The notes beneath the pieces are model-generated. The model was not told where the DNA came from, did no database searches, and was given only the letters and a program-made list of their open reading frames with translations. The translations under genes and the position numbers were made by a program. 64,000 bases of DNA. Origin: Janthinobacterium rivuli. Its GTDB lineage: Bacteria; Pseudomonadota; Gammaproteobacteria; Burkholderiales; Burkholderiaceae_D. The DNA lies in NCBI RefSeq assembly GCF_009208735.1, contig NZ_WFLJ01000015.1:62001-126000 (forward strand), given 5' to 3'. This document shows, piece by piece, positions 8,755 to 17,571 of this stretch (its first letter is position 1; each line of letters begins with the position of its first letter).

Positions 8755-10476
8755 TCAGCGTCGGCTGCGTCCGCCGATCAGCTGCGCGATCTCGCTGAAC
8801 AGCTCATTGTTCAGCGAGGCGGGCAGGGTGGTGGCCAGGCTGCGGCTGTAATAGGCACCCAGGTCCAGGCCCAGGCCCAGGCCGCAAATTTCCACGGCGC
8901 CTTGCGCTTCGCGGCGCGCCACCACCTGTTTCAGATGTTGCGCCAGGTAAAACTCGTCGTTGGCCAGGTTGGTGGCTGTATCCATCGGGCAACCGTCGGA
9001 GACGACGAGCAGGATGCGCCGCCGTTCCGGGCGCGCCAGCATGCGTGTACACGCCCAATCCACGGCTTCGCCATCGACGCCTTCGCGGTACAGGTCCGCT
9101 TTCAGCAGGGCCGCGATGTCGGGCCGCGCGCGGCGCCAGCTCGTGTCGCCATCCTTGAAGACCATGTGCACGAGTTCGTTCAAGCGGCCCGGGTGGGCGG
9201 GCGAGCGGGCGCGCATCCAGTCGCGTTTCACGCGGCCTCCGTTCCAGGCGCCCGTCGTAAAGCCCAGCAATTCCGTGGCGATGCCCGCCTGGTCCAATGC
9301 GCGCAATAGAATATCGAGCAGCACGGCCACGGATTGCGCATGCGTCTTCATGGAGCCGGAGCAATCGACGAGAAAGGTGACGAGGCAATCGGCTTGCGGC
9401 AAAAATTGTTCCTTGCGGAACAGCCTGCGTTCGGACGGCGAGCTGATCAGCTGAGCCAGGCGCCGCCCGTCGATGTATCCCTCTTCTTCGCCGAACGACC
9501 AGCCGTCGCGCCGGGGCACGGCCAGCAATTGCGTGAAGCGCCGCGCCAGGCGGGCCGTGTTGATGCCCAGGCTGGCAATGCGCGCATCCATGCGTTCGCG
9601 GTATTCCAGCAGCAGGGCGCGGCGCACCAGCTCGCCCGCTTTTTCCTCGCGGTCGTAGGCCGTGGAGTAAGTTTGATAGCCGCCCTGGCCATCGCTGAAG
9701 GCGCGGCTCTCGCCCAGCGGGGCCGCATCGGGAAGGTGGTCGTTGTCGCTGTCGAAATCGAGCAGCAGCTTGAAGGCCGCCTGCGCCTTGGCGTCGCCCC
9801 CGTCCTGCTCGCCGCCATCGCGCGCCGCCTGCGCCTCTTTCAGCATGGCATCGACGGCGCAGGCGATGGCCAGCGCGTGGCGCGCAAAGGCGGCCTGGTC
9901 CAATCGATGGCGGCGCAAGCCGGCCAGGTCGCCGCTCAATTGGGAAGAGACTGACCAGCGCGTTGCCTCGATGAAATCTTCCGTCTTTTCCAGCACGGGC
10001 CTGGCCGTCAGGCGCGACCAGCACATCTGGAATACCGTGTACAGCAGCAAGCCCGAAGCGCCTTCAGCCAGGCCGGAATCGTAAAATGCATGCGACCACG
10101 CCGTGAAACGGTGGCGCAGGTTGTCGATGACGCCAGCGTGGTGTTCTGGCGCAAGCGTTTCAACGCGCAGTTGCTCCAGCAATTCGAAGACGAGGCGCGC
10201 CACGGGTTCCACAGGGCACAGCGACTTGTGCAGAGCGGCGTCCGTGTGCAGCAGGCGCAGGGCCACGCTGTCGGCCGCGCCACGCAGCGAGGGCAAATCC
10301 TGCAGCGCCGCATCGGGCTGCAGATGGGCCGCGTGGATAGGCAGCGGACGGTGGCCGTCGTGCAGGTGCCGGCCCCGGTAGCGGATGGAGGCAACGCCGC
10401 TCAGCGCGCGGATGGCGCCGGCGCACAGTTCATCCGTTTCCTGCTGTTCGCGCGTGTAGGCGGCGGGGGCGTTCAT
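8755..10476 (-). CDS. cobT: CobT-like cobaltochelatase subunit with VWA domain
   Basis: CobT works with CobS and CobN in ATP-dependent cobalt insertion into hydrogenobyrinate diamide in the aerobic cobalamin pathway. This 573-residue protein has a helical N-terminal CobT domain, a charged middle (around residues 215-260), and a C-terminal von Willebrand A domain with the MIDAS motif LVDCSGSMKTH near residue 369 and VVSDGCPMDT later. Its ATG overlaps the cobS stop (ATGA), so the pair is coupled. CobN is not in the window. Because the pair lies downstream of the IclR regulator of the taurine genes, a role as another MoxR/VWA-type metal-insertion or activation pair cannot be excluded. Confidence 0.83.
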   Translation of the reverse strand: MNAPAAYTREQQETDELCAGAIRALSGVASIRYRGRHLHDGHRPLPIHAAHLQPDAALQDLPSLRGAADSVALRLLHTDAALHKSLCPVEPVARLVFELLEQLRVETLAPEHHAGVIDNLRHRFTAWSHAFYDSGLAEGASGLLLYTVFQMCWSRLTARPVLEKTEDFIEATRWSVSSQLSGDLAGLRRHRLDQAAFARHALAIACAVDAMLKEAQAARDGGEQDGGDAKAQAAFKLLLDFDSDNDHLPDAAPLGESRAFSDGQGGYQTYSTAYDREEKAGELVRRALLLEYRERMDARIASLGINTARLARRFTQLLAVPRRDGWSFGEEEGYIDGRRLAQLISSPSERRLFRKEQFLPQADCLVTFLVDCSGSMKTHAQSVAVLLDILLRALDQAGIATELLGFTTGAWNGGRVKRDWMRARSPAHPGRLNELVHMVFKDGDTSWRRARPDIAALLKADLYREGVDGEAVDWACTRMLARPERRRILLVVSDGCPMDTATNLANDEFYLAQHLKQVVARREAQGAVEICGLGLGLDLGAYYSRSLATTLPASLNNELFSEIAQLIGGRSRR

Positions 10477-11447
10477 GGCACCGTCGCCAGCAATTCCTCA
10501 TTGAAACAGCGCTGGTAATACTCGGCCACCATGGGCCGCTCGGCCTCGTCGCATTTGTTGAGGAAGGACAGGCGGAAAGCCAGGGCCGGATCGCGGAAGA
10601 TCTGACAATTCTCGGCCCAGGTAATCACCGTGCGCGGCGACATCAGACACGCCAGGTCGCCCGCCGCATAGCCGTGGCGCGTGAGGCTGGCCACGGCCAC
10701 CATGCTGCTCGCCAACTGGCGGCCCGCCTCGTCGTTCATGGCGGGAACCCTGGCCAGCACGATTGCCGTTTCCTCGTCCTGCAGCAGATAGTTCAACGTG
10801 GCAACGATGTTCCAGCGGTCGATCTGCGCGTGATTGAGCACTTGCGTGCCGTGGTACATGCCGTTCAGGTTGCCGAGTCCCACCGTGTTCGAGGTGGCGA
10901 ACAGGCGGAAGTGAGGGTGGGGCGTGATGACCCGGTTCTGGTCGAGCAGGGTGAACTTGCCGTCGCGCTCAAGGATGCGCTGGATGACGAACATCACGTC
11001 GGGACGGCCCGCGTCGTACTCGTCGAAGATCAGGGCCACGGGGCGTTGCAGCGACCAGGGCACGATGCCTTCCTGGAATTCGGTCACCTGCTGCTGTTCG
11101 CGCAGCACGATGGCATCCTTGCCGACCAGGTCCAGGCGGCTGATGTGGCCGTCGAGGTTGACGCGCACGCAAGGCCAGTTCAGGCGCGCCGCCACCTGCT
11201 CGATGTGCGTGGACTTGCCTGTGCCGTGCAAGCCTTGCACCATCACGCGGCGGTTGTGGCTGAAGCCGGCCAGAATCGCCAGGGTCACGTCCTTGTTGAA
11301 GCGGTAGGCAGGGTCGATGTCGGGCACGTGCGGGTCGCGCTCCGTGAAGACGGGCACGAGCAGGTCGCTGTCGATGTGGAACAGGCTGCGCACGGACTGC
11401 AAGGTTTGCGCCGCTGCGGCGGGGGGATGTTGGCGTGAATCTGGCAC
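10473..11447 (-). CDS. cobS: CobS-like AAA+ ATPase (cobaltochelatase subunit)
   Basis: A 324-residue AAA+ ATPase of the MoxR/CobS group. Walker A is GLHGTGKST at residues 72-80 and Walker B is ALIFDEYDAG near residue 140; NTVGLGNLNGMYHGTQ and IDRWNIVATLNYL are segments I recognise as very close to true CobS. In the cobaltochelatase it forms a ring with CobT and supplies ATP energy to CobN. The GTG start is supported by AGGAG six bases upstream. It begins 39 bases after the end of the IclR gene on the same strand, so iclR-cobS-cobT may be one transcript. Confidence 0.87.
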   Translation of the reverse strand: MPDSRQHPPAAAAQTLQSVRSLFHIDSDLLVPVFTERDPHVPDIDPAYRFNKDVTLAILAGFSHNRRVMVQGLHGTGKSTHIEQVAARLNWPCVRVNLDGHISRLDLVGKDAIVLREQQQVTEFQEGIVPWSLQRPVALIFDEYDAGRPDVMFVIQRILERDGKFTLLDQNRVITPHPHFRLFATSNTVGLGNLNGMYHGTQVLNHAQIDRWNIVATLNYLLQDEETAIVLARVPAMNDEAGRQLASSMVAVASLTRHGYAAGDLACLMSPRTVITWAENCQIFRDPALAFRLSFLNKCDEAERPMVAEYYQRCFNEELLATVP

Positions 11448-11486
11448 CTTGTTCTCCTGTGAAACCGCAGCATGGGCGCTACGGGG

Positions 11487-12329
11487 TTATGAATTACCTG
11501 CCTGCAATGCGTCGTCGTCCCCGCCCGTCGTCGGCATGGTTTCCGATTCGATGGCGGCCAGGGCTTGCGCGGCGCGTTGCAATGCTGGCAAGAAATGTAA
11601 AGCCTTGTCGTGCGTCAAACGGATGATGGGCGCCTGGATCGCCACGGCCAGGTTCGAGCGGCCGTTCGGGTTCGGCACCAGCACGGCCACGCACAGCAGG
11701 CCGGGCAGGAATTCCTCGTCGTCCAGCGCATAGCCGTTGCGGCGCACCAGTTCCAGTTCGCGTTCCAGCTTGACGGGGTCCGTTTCCGTCTTGTCCGTAA
11801 AGCGCGTCAATTCCATGTGGCCCAGCAGGCGGCGCCGCTGCACGGGCGTCATTTGCGCCAGGAACAGCTTGCCGCTGGACGAGCAGTGGGCCGGCACGCG
11901 CGAGCCGGGATGCAGATAGAAGCGCAGCGGGGCCGCCGTTTCCACCCTGTCCAGGTACACCACTTCGCTGCCGCTGAAGGCCGTCAGGTTGCAGCTTTCG
12001 CCCACTTCCTCGACCAGCTGGCGCAAGACCATGCGGCGGGCGCCATGGAACGTATTGTTAATCAAGAGGTTCGACGCGAGGCGGCGCAGGCGCACGCCCG
12101 TGCTGTAGTGGCGGCCATCGCTTTCGCGCTGCAGCACGCCCACGCTTTCCAGCTGTTGCAGCATGCGGTGCAGGGTGGGCTTCGGCAGGCCCGTTTCTTC
12201 CACCAGCGCTTGCAGCGACAGCAACTGGTCTTTCTCGGCAATCACTTCCAGCAAGGCAAACAAACGCATCGTGGGCGTGTCGCCTTCCAGTTTTTCCGGC
12301 TCAAGTTTTGGGGATGAAATCATGTCCAT
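11487..12329 (-). CDS. IclR-family transcriptional regulator, probable taurine regulator
   Basis: A 280-residue IclR-type regulator: an N-terminal winged helix-turn-helix (about residues 20-80; LQALVEETGLPKPTLHRMLQ) and a C-terminal effector-binding domain (about 100-265). It is divergent from xsc2 with 187 bases between, a usual position for a regulator of the adjacent gene. The three promoters carrying the CGGAAC operator (xsc1, xsc2, tauX) are its probable targets. Taurine clusters usually carry TauR of the MocR/GntR type, so an IclR regulator here is a replacement or an addition; no MocR gene is in the window. The effector (taurine or sulfoacetaldehyde) is a guess. An alternative ATG lies two codons in. 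Confidence 0.86.
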   Translation of the reverse strand: MDMISSPKLEPEKLEGDTPTMRLFALLEVIAEKDQLLSLQALVEETGLPKPTLHRMLQQLESVGVLQRESDGRHYSTGVRLRRLASNLLINNTFHGARRMVLRQLVEEVGESCNLTAFSGSEVVYLDRVETAAPLRFYLHPGSRVPAHCSSSGKLFLAQMTPVQRRRLLGHMELTRFTDKTETDPVKLERELELVRRNGYALDDEEFLPGLLCVAVLVPNPNGRSNLAVAIQAPIIRLTHDKALHFLPALQRAAQALAAIESETMPTTGGDDDALQAGNS

Positions 12330-12382
12330 GGTGGCCTCGGTATGGTATCGGTGAGTTATTTCATTTTCGAACTCAAATTGTA

Positions 12383-12466
12383 CCGTTTCCTCGAAATTCT
12401 GTTTGACTTTTACATGATGAACGCTTAAATTGAATTGTATATCAAATTTCGGAACAAAATATACCG
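12383..12466 (+). promoter_or_regulatory. xsc2 promoter with IclR-type operator
   Basis: TTGACT at 12403-12408 and TTAAAT at 12425-12430 are 16 bases apart. CGGAAC-AAAAT-ATACCG, identical to the xsc1 operator, lies at 12450-12466, 19 bases after the -10 box. A CCG element at 12383-12385 (TACCGTTTCC) is 20 bases upstream of the start of the -35 box. Being in the iclR-xsc2 divergent gap, the sites could also control iclR. Confidence 0.68.
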
Positions 12467-12516
12467 TTTTTTTGATAATTTAGCTTAAGTTCATCACTAC
12501 AGACCAGGAGACACCC

Positions 12517-14334
12517 ATGAATGACATGACCGAACAAAAAGCCGCCGCCGCAGCGGCCATTCCCACCGGCCCGCAAAAGATGACGCCTTCCGAAGCGTTC
12601 GTGGAAACCCTGGCCGCCAACGGCGTGACCGACATGTTCGGCATCATGGGCTCGGCCTTCATGGACCCGATGGATATCTTCGCCCCGGCCGGCATCCGGC
12701 TGATTCCCGTCGTGCACGAGCAGGGCGCCGGTCACATGGCCGACGGCTATGCGCGCGTCTCGGGCCGCCATGGCGTCGTCATCGGCCAGAACGGCCCCGG
12801 CATCAGCAATTGCGTCACGGCGATTGCCGCCGCCTACTGGGCGCATACGCCCGTCGTGATCATCACGCCGGAAACGGGCACGATGAGCATGGGCCTGGGC
12901 GGCTTCCAGGAAGCGAACCAGTTGCCGATGTTCGAGGAATTCACCAAATACCAGGGCCACGTGACCAATCCCGCCCGCATGGCGGAATTCACGGGCCGCT
13001 GCTTCGACCGCGCCATGTCGGAAATGGGCCCGACGCAACTGAACATCCCGCGCGACTATTTCTATGGCGAAATCAAGGCGGAAATCCCGAAACCGAACCG
13101 CCTGGACCGTGGCGCCGGCGGCGAGCAAAGCCTGAACGATGCGGCCGAACTGCTGGCCAAGGCCAAGTTCCCCGTGATCATCTCGGGCGGCGGCGTCGTC
13201 ATGGGTGAAGCGATCGAGGAATGCAAGGCCCTGGCCGAGCGCCTGGGCGCCCCCGTCGTCAACAGCTATCTGCACAATGACTCGTTTCCCGCCAGCCATC
13301 CGCTGTGGTGCGGCCCGCTCGGCTATCAAGGCTCGAAAGCGGCCATGAAACTGATCGCCCAGGCCGACGTCGTCGTCGCCCTCGGTTCGCGCCTGGGACC
13401 GTTCGGCACCTTGCCGCAGCACGGCATGGATTACTGGCCGAAGAACGCGAAGATCATCCAGATCGACGCGGACAACAAGATGCTGGGCCTGGTCAAAAAG
13501 ATTTCGGTGGGCATCTGCGGCGACGCCAAGGCGGCCGCGAAAGCGATTCTTGCCCGCCTGGATGGCAAGAAGCTCGACTGCGACGCGACGCGCGAGGAAC
13601 GCTATGCCACCGTGCAAGCGGAGAAGGCCGCGTGGGAAGAGGAATTGACCAACTGGACCCACGAGAAGGATGCGTACAGCCTGGACATGATCGAGGAACA
13701 GAAGAAAGAGCCGGGCAACTACTTGCACCCGCGCCAGGTGTTGCGCGAGCTGGAAAAAGCCATGCCGGAAGACGTGATGGTGTCGACCGACATCGGCAAC
13801 ATCAACTCGGTGGCGAACAGCTACCTGCGCTTTGAAAAGCCGCGCAGCTTCTTTGCGGCGATGAGCTTTGGCAACTGCGGCTATGCGTTCCCGACCATGA
13901 TCGGCGCGAAAGTGGCCGCGCCGCACCGTCCGGCCGTGTCGTATGCGGGCGACGGCGCCTGGGGCATGAGCCTGATGGAAACGATGACTTGCGTGCGCCA
14001 CAACATTCCCGTCACAGCCGTGGTGTTCCACAACCGCCAGTGGGGCGCGGAAAAGAAAAACCAGGTGGATTTCTACAATCGCCGTTTTGTCGCCGGTGAG
14101 CTCGACAACCAGAGCTTCGCGGAAATCGCGCGGGCCATGGGCGCCGAAGGCATCACGGTCGACAAGCTGGAAGACGTGGGCCCGGCCTTGAAAAAGGCCA
14201 TCGACATGCAGATGAATGAAGGCAAGACGACCATCATCGAAATCATGTGCACGCGCGAGCTGGGCGACCCGTTCCGCCGCGATGCGCTGAGCAAACCGAT
14301 CCGTCACCTGGACAAGTACAAAGACTATGTTTAA
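12517..14334 (+). CDS. xsc: Sulfoacetaldehyde acetyltransferase, copy 2
   Basis: This second Xsc (605 residues) carries the same ThDP-enzyme motifs as copy 1 and differs from it mainly in the first 20 residues (start MNDMTEQKAAAAAAIPTGPQ, one extra Ala) and at one internal position (FPTMIGAK for FPTIIGAK). Silent third-base changes are scattered through the gene, so the copies are not a very recent exact duplication or have been partly homogenised. AGGAGA precedes the start. It has its own promoter and operator and stands directly before tauXY-tauABC, whereas copy 1 stands before pta and tauE. Confidence 0.96.
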   Translation: MNDMTEQKAAAAAAIPTGPQKMTPSEAFVETLAANGVTDMFGIMGSAFMDPMDIFAPAGIRLIPVVHEQGAGHMADGYARVSGRHGVVIGQNGPGISNCVTAIAAAYWAHTPVVIITPETGTMSMGLGGFQEANQLPMFEEFTKYQGHVTNPARMAEFTGRCFDRAMSEMGPTQLNIPRDYFYGEIKAEIPKPNRLDRGAGGEQSLNDAAELLAKAKFPVIISGGGVVMGEAIEECKALAERLGAPVVNSYLHNDSFPASHPLWCGPLGYQGSKAAMKLIAQADVVVALGSRLGPFGTLPQHGMDYWPKNAKIIQIDADNKMLGLVKKISVGICGDAKAAAKAILARLDGKKLDCDATREERYATVQAEKAAWEEELTNWTHEKDAYSLDMIEEQKKEPGNYLHPRQVLRELEKAMPEDVMVSTDIGNINSVANSYLRFEKPRSFFAAMSFGNCGYAFPTMIGAKVAAPHRPAVSYAGDGAWGMSLMETMTCVRHNIPVTAVVFHNRQWGAEKKNQVDFYNRRFVAGELDNQSFAEIARAMGAEGITVDKLEDVGPALKKAIDMQMNEGKTTIIEIMCTRELGDPFRRDALSKPIRHLDKYKDYV

Positions 14335-14426
14335 TTAAGTGAGCCAGCCTGTGGGAGTGGGCTGTGACCAAATTCTCACAGATTGTCACGAAAACATCAT
14401 AATTTCATTAAAGAATACAAGGCGTC

Positions 14427-14510
14427 CCGTTTTTTGAATTATTTGATTTGACAAGGCCATGCTTAAGGCTTAAATTCAATAAAAGACAAAAAAACGGAAC
14501 GTAGCGTATC
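14427..14510 (+). promoter_or_regulatory. tauX promoter with partial IclR-type operator
   Basis: TTGACA at 14448-14453 and TTAAAT at 14470-14475 are 16 bases apart. CGGAAC occurs at 14495-14500, 19 bases after the -10 box, but the second half-site (GTATC at 14506-14510) matches ATACCG poorly. A CCG element at 14427-14429 (CCGTTTTTTGAAT) is 21 bases upstream of the start of the -35 box. Spacing matches the two xsc promoters. Confidence 0.6.
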
Positions 14511-14533
14511 AAAAACGATTTACGGAGACAAAG

Positions 14534-14938
14534 ATGAACACACGAGTACCTACCGATGCCGTTACCACGGACTTCCTGCAAGCGTTCGGCGATGCCTGGA
14601 ACCGCCACGATATCGAGGCCCTGATGGCCGCCATGGCGGACGACTGCGAATTCCATGCCGTCGCCGGCCCTGACTTGCTGGGCAAGAGTTTCATCGGCCG
14701 CGATGCCGTGCGCGCCGGCTTCGAGCTGGCCTGGCAAACCTTCCCCGACGCCGCCTGGCTCAATCCAGAACACTTCGTCAGCGGCGAGCGCGGCGTGACG
14801 GAGTCGACCTTTGCCGGCACCAAGGCGGACGGCACGCGCATCGAAGCGCGCATGGTCGACATTTTCACTTTCCGCGACGGCAAGATCGCCGTGAAGAACG
14901 CCTTCCGCAAGGATCGCCCGCCCGTCGTCAAAGTCTGA
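14534..14938 (+). CDS. tauX: Taurine dehydrogenase small subunit, SnoaL/NTF2-like
   Basis: A 134-residue protein with a SnoaL/NTF2-like fold signature: an N-terminal helix (FLQAFGDAWNRHDIEALMAA), MADDCEFHAVAGPD, FIGRDAVRAGFELAWQTFPD and a C-terminal FTFRDGKIAVKNAFRK strand region. TauX is the small partner of the flavoprotein TauY in taurine dehydrogenase, which oxidatively deaminates taurine to sulfoacetaldehyde. The assignment rests mainly on position: it lies 25 bases before the TauY-like gene and behind the operator shared with xsc. SnoaL proteins are diverse, so by sequence alone it could be another small catalytic or binding protein. Confidence 0.75.
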   Translation: MNTRVPTDAVTTDFLQAFGDAWNRHDIEALMAAMADDCEFHAVAGPDLLGKSFIGRDAVRAGFELAWQTFPDAAWLNPEHFVSGERGVTESTFAGTKADGTRIEARMVDIFTFRDGKIAVKNAFRKDRPPVVKV

Positions 14939-14963
14939 GCCAGCACGTTCACCAGGAATGACC

Positions 14964-16403
14964 ATGAACAAACCTGTCGACACCCCATCTGACGTACTGG
15001 GCAACAGCACCGCCGCCCGCACGCCCTACGATCCCGCCTTCGATCCCCTGGTGGCCCAGCGCCCCGGCCATGGCAATGCCTACGCGCCCACCTACTGGAT
15101 CGGTACGGCCGGCGAGCCGCCCGCCGACGACGGCCCCATCACGCATGACATCGACGTCGACGTGGCCATCATCGGCTCCGGTTTCACGGGCTTGTCCTGC
15201 GCCATCTTTCTGGCACAGGAACACGGTATCAAGGCCACCGTGCTGGAAGCGAACCGGGTCAGCTGGGGCTGCAGCACGCGTAACGGCGGGCAGGCCCAGT
15301 GCACGACGGGCCGCCTCAAGCGTTCGCAGTGGATCGCGCGCTACGGCCTGGAAACGGCCCTGAAATTGCACACGGAAGTGTGCGACGCGATGGAAACGTT
15401 CAAGAAGATCACGGCCGATATCGATTGCGACCCGCAGCCGGGCGGCCACCTGTACATCGCCCACAAGGCGAAAGCCATGCCCGCGCTGGAAAAAGAAGCC
15501 AAGGTGATGCGCGAGATCTTCAAGTACGACGCCCGCATCCTCGACGCCGACACCGTCAAGCGCGAATTCGTCGATGACAAGGAAGCGGCCGGTGCGCTGC
15601 ACGAGCCGGAAGGCATCGGCATCCATGCGGGCAAGCTGGCCTTCGGCTACCTGCGCAAGGCGCGCGCGCTGGGCGCCAAGGTGCATCCGTCCAGCCCCGT
15701 GGTGGGCTGGGAAACGCGCAACGGCGTGCATTACCTGCAAACGCCGGGCGGCGTGGTGCGCGCCCGTTCCGTGGCCGTGGCCACGGGCGGCTACACCTCG
15801 CCCCATCTGCATCCGCAAGTGAAGAACCGCTTGCTGCCGATTCTGTCGAACTCGCTCGTCACGCGTCCGTTGACCCCGGCGGAAATCGCGGCGTGCAACT
15901 TCCGCACCCACCAGGTGATCACGGATACGCGCATCTTGCGCCACTACTACCGATTGATGCCGGACAACCGCGTGCAGATCGGCAGCCGCAGCGCCATCAC
16001 GGGCGCCGACGCGCCGGACGACAAGTACAAACAGTTTTTGATCAACGATCTGCACCGCAAGTTCCCCGCCTTGACCGGTATCGCCATCGATTACTCGTGG
16101 TGGGGCTGGGTCGACGTCAGCCACGACATGATGCCGCGCATCGTGCAACCGGACCCGAAGCAATCGATCTTCTATTCGCTCGGTTACGGCGGCAACGGCG
16201 TCATGTACTCGGCGCAGGCGGGCCGGCGCATGGCCGAGCGCATCGCGGGCAAGGCCAGCGACACGGGCTTGCCGATCTTCAATTCGAAACTGCCGTATCC
16301 CAACATGATGGAACTGGTCGAATCGCAAGCCTTCGCCCCGTTCCGCCGCCTGGGCCAGCGCTTTCTGTACCGCTGGTATCACTTGAAGGATGAAGTGTTT
16401 TAA
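14964..16403 (+). CDS. tauY: Taurine dehydrogenase large subunit, FAD-dependent oxidoreductase
   Basis: A 479-residue flavoprotein of the DadA/amine-oxidase-like group. The dinucleotide-binding motif VAIIGSGFTGLSCAIFLAQ is near residue 68, and the C-terminal FAD-contact region reads SLGYGGNGVMYSAQAGRRMAE. With TauX it would oxidise taurine to sulfoacetaldehyde and pass electrons to the respiratory chain. The ATG at 14964 has AGGA six bases upstream; the ATG at 14958 touches AGGA and is less likely. The gene lies between tauX and tauABC. Related enzymes act on putrescine or glutamylputrescine, but the gene context points to taurine. Confidence 0.86.
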   Translation: MNKPVDTPSDVLGNSTAARTPYDPAFDPLVAQRPGHGNAYAPTYWIGTAGEPPADDGPITHDIDVDVAIIGSGFTGLSCAIFLAQEHGIKATVLEANRVSWGCSTRNGGQAQCTTGRLKRSQWIARYGLETALKLHTEVCDAMETFKKITADIDCDPQPGGHLYIAHKAKAMPALEKEAKVMREIFKYDARILDADTVKREFVDDKEAAGALHEPEGIGIHAGKLAFGYLRKARALGAKVHPSSPVVGWETRNGVHYLQTPGGVVRARSVAVATGGYTSPHLHPQVKNRLLPILSNSLVTRPLTPAEIAACNFRTHQVITDTRILRHYYRLMPDNRVQIGSRSAITGADAPDDKYKQFLINDLHRKFPALTGIAIDYSWWGWVDVSHDMMPRIVQPDPKQSIFYSLGYGGNGVMYSAQAGRRMAERIAGKASDTGLPIFNSKLPYPNMMELVESQAFAPFRRLGQRFLYRWYHLKDEVF

Positions 16404-16518
16404 ATAGCAGTAGCCGTACTAAGCCGCCGTATGGTTGACAAAGAGCAACCAGCGGCGCCTCCCGCAAGGGATGAGATTGCCCGCACGTTCACACATAACA
16501 ATAAACTTGGAGTGAGAC

Positions 16519-17571
16519 ATGAACACGATTACGAGCAAAACCACGGTATGTTCAACGATGCGCCGCGCCGTCCTCGGCACCCTGGTGCTGGGCGTCGCCC
16601 TGGCTTCCAGCGGCTCCGCCTTCGCGCAAGGCAAGGAAGTGACGATCGCCTACCAGGAAATCAACGGTCCCTTCCTGGTGGCCATCGCCAGCGGCGAAGT
16701 GGAGAAAACCACGGGCTATAAGATCAACTGGCGCAAGTTCGACTCGGGCGCCAAGGTGGCCACGGGCATGGCGTCCGGCGACGTGCAGATCGGCGTCATC
16801 GGTTCCAGCCCCCTGACGGCGGCCGTCAGCCGCGGCGTCGACCTGCAGCTGTTCTGGATCATCGACGACATCAATGAAGCCGAAGCGATGGTGGCCCGCA
16901 ACGGCGCCGGCATCAGCAAGCCCACCGACTTGCGCGGCAAGAAGATCGCCGTGCCTTTCGTTTCCACCACGCACTTCCACACCATGTTCGCGCTGGAAAC
17001 GTGGGGCATCAAGCCGACGGAAGTGAAATTGCTCAACATGCAGCCGAACCAGATCGCCGCAGCGTGGGAACGGGGCGACATCGACGCCGCCTTCGTGTGG
17101 GACCCGGCCTTGAGCAAGCTCAAGCAAAACGGCAAGGTGCTGGTCACTTCCGGCGAACTGAGCAAGAAGGGCAAGGCCACGTTTGACGGCATGGCCGTCG
17201 AGCGCGCCTGGGGCGAGGCGAATGCGGACTTCATGGCCAAGTTCGTCAAGGTGATGGCCGCGGCCGACGCCGACTATCGCGCCAACCCGAAGGCGTGGAC
17301 CATCGATTCGCCGCAGGTGAAAGCCAACGTCAAGCATTCGGGCGCGGCCGCCAAGGACGTGGCCGCTTCCGTGGCCCTGTATGCCTACCCATCGTTGCAG
17401 GAACAGGCCTCGCCGGCCTGGCTCGGTGGCGGCGCGAAGGGCGGCGTGGCGCAAGCCTTGCTGGCCACGGCGCAATTTTTGAAGGGCGAAGGCAAGATCG
17501 ATACCCTGGCTACCGATTACGCCAAGTATGTGACACCCAAGTATGCACAGGCCGCCGGCCTGCTGAAGTAA
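16519..17571 (+). CDS. tauA: Taurine ABC transporter, periplasmic binding protein
   Basis: A 350-residue binding protein of the sulfonate/nitrate SsuA/TauA type. A long N-terminal signal peptide ends at about SAFAQ (residue 37). The mature part begins VTIAYQEINGPFLVAIASGE and contains SGDVQIGVIGSSPLTAAVSRG and AAWERGDIDAAFVWDPALSK, which are typical ligand-lobe segments of TauA proteins. It would capture taurine in the periplasm for TauBC. It lies between tauY and tauB in one direction with short gaps, and GGAG is found upstream of its ATG. Confidence 0.92.
   Translation: MNTITSKTTVCSTMRRAVLGTLVLGVALASSGSAFAQGKEVTIAYQEINGPFLVAIASGEVEKTTGYKINWRKFDSGAKVATGMASGDVQIGVIGSSPLTAAVSRGVDLQLFWIIDDINEAEAMVARNGAGISKPTDLRGKKIAVPFVSTTHFHTMFALETWGIKPTEVKLLNMQPNQIAAAWERGDIDAAFVWDPALSKLKQNGKVLVTSGELSKKGKATFDGMAVERAWGEANADFMAKFVKVMAAADADYRANPKAWTIDSPQVKANVKHSGAAAKDVAASVALYAYPSLQEQASPAWLGGGAKGGVAQALLATAQFLKGEGKIDTLATDYAKYVTPKYAQAAGLLK

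Larger units (their letters stand above)
262..14334 (+). repeat. Direct repeat of ~1.8 kb formed by the two xsc genes
   Basis: From 311-2076 and 12569-14334 the two genes align without gaps at an offset of 12258 bases with only scattered, mostly silent differences. Similarity also extends into the promoter/operator region but ends at the stop codons. Direct orientation means recombination between them could delete or amplify the 12.3 kb between equivalent points. The two repeat arms are only the ends of the span given here. Confidence 0.9.
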
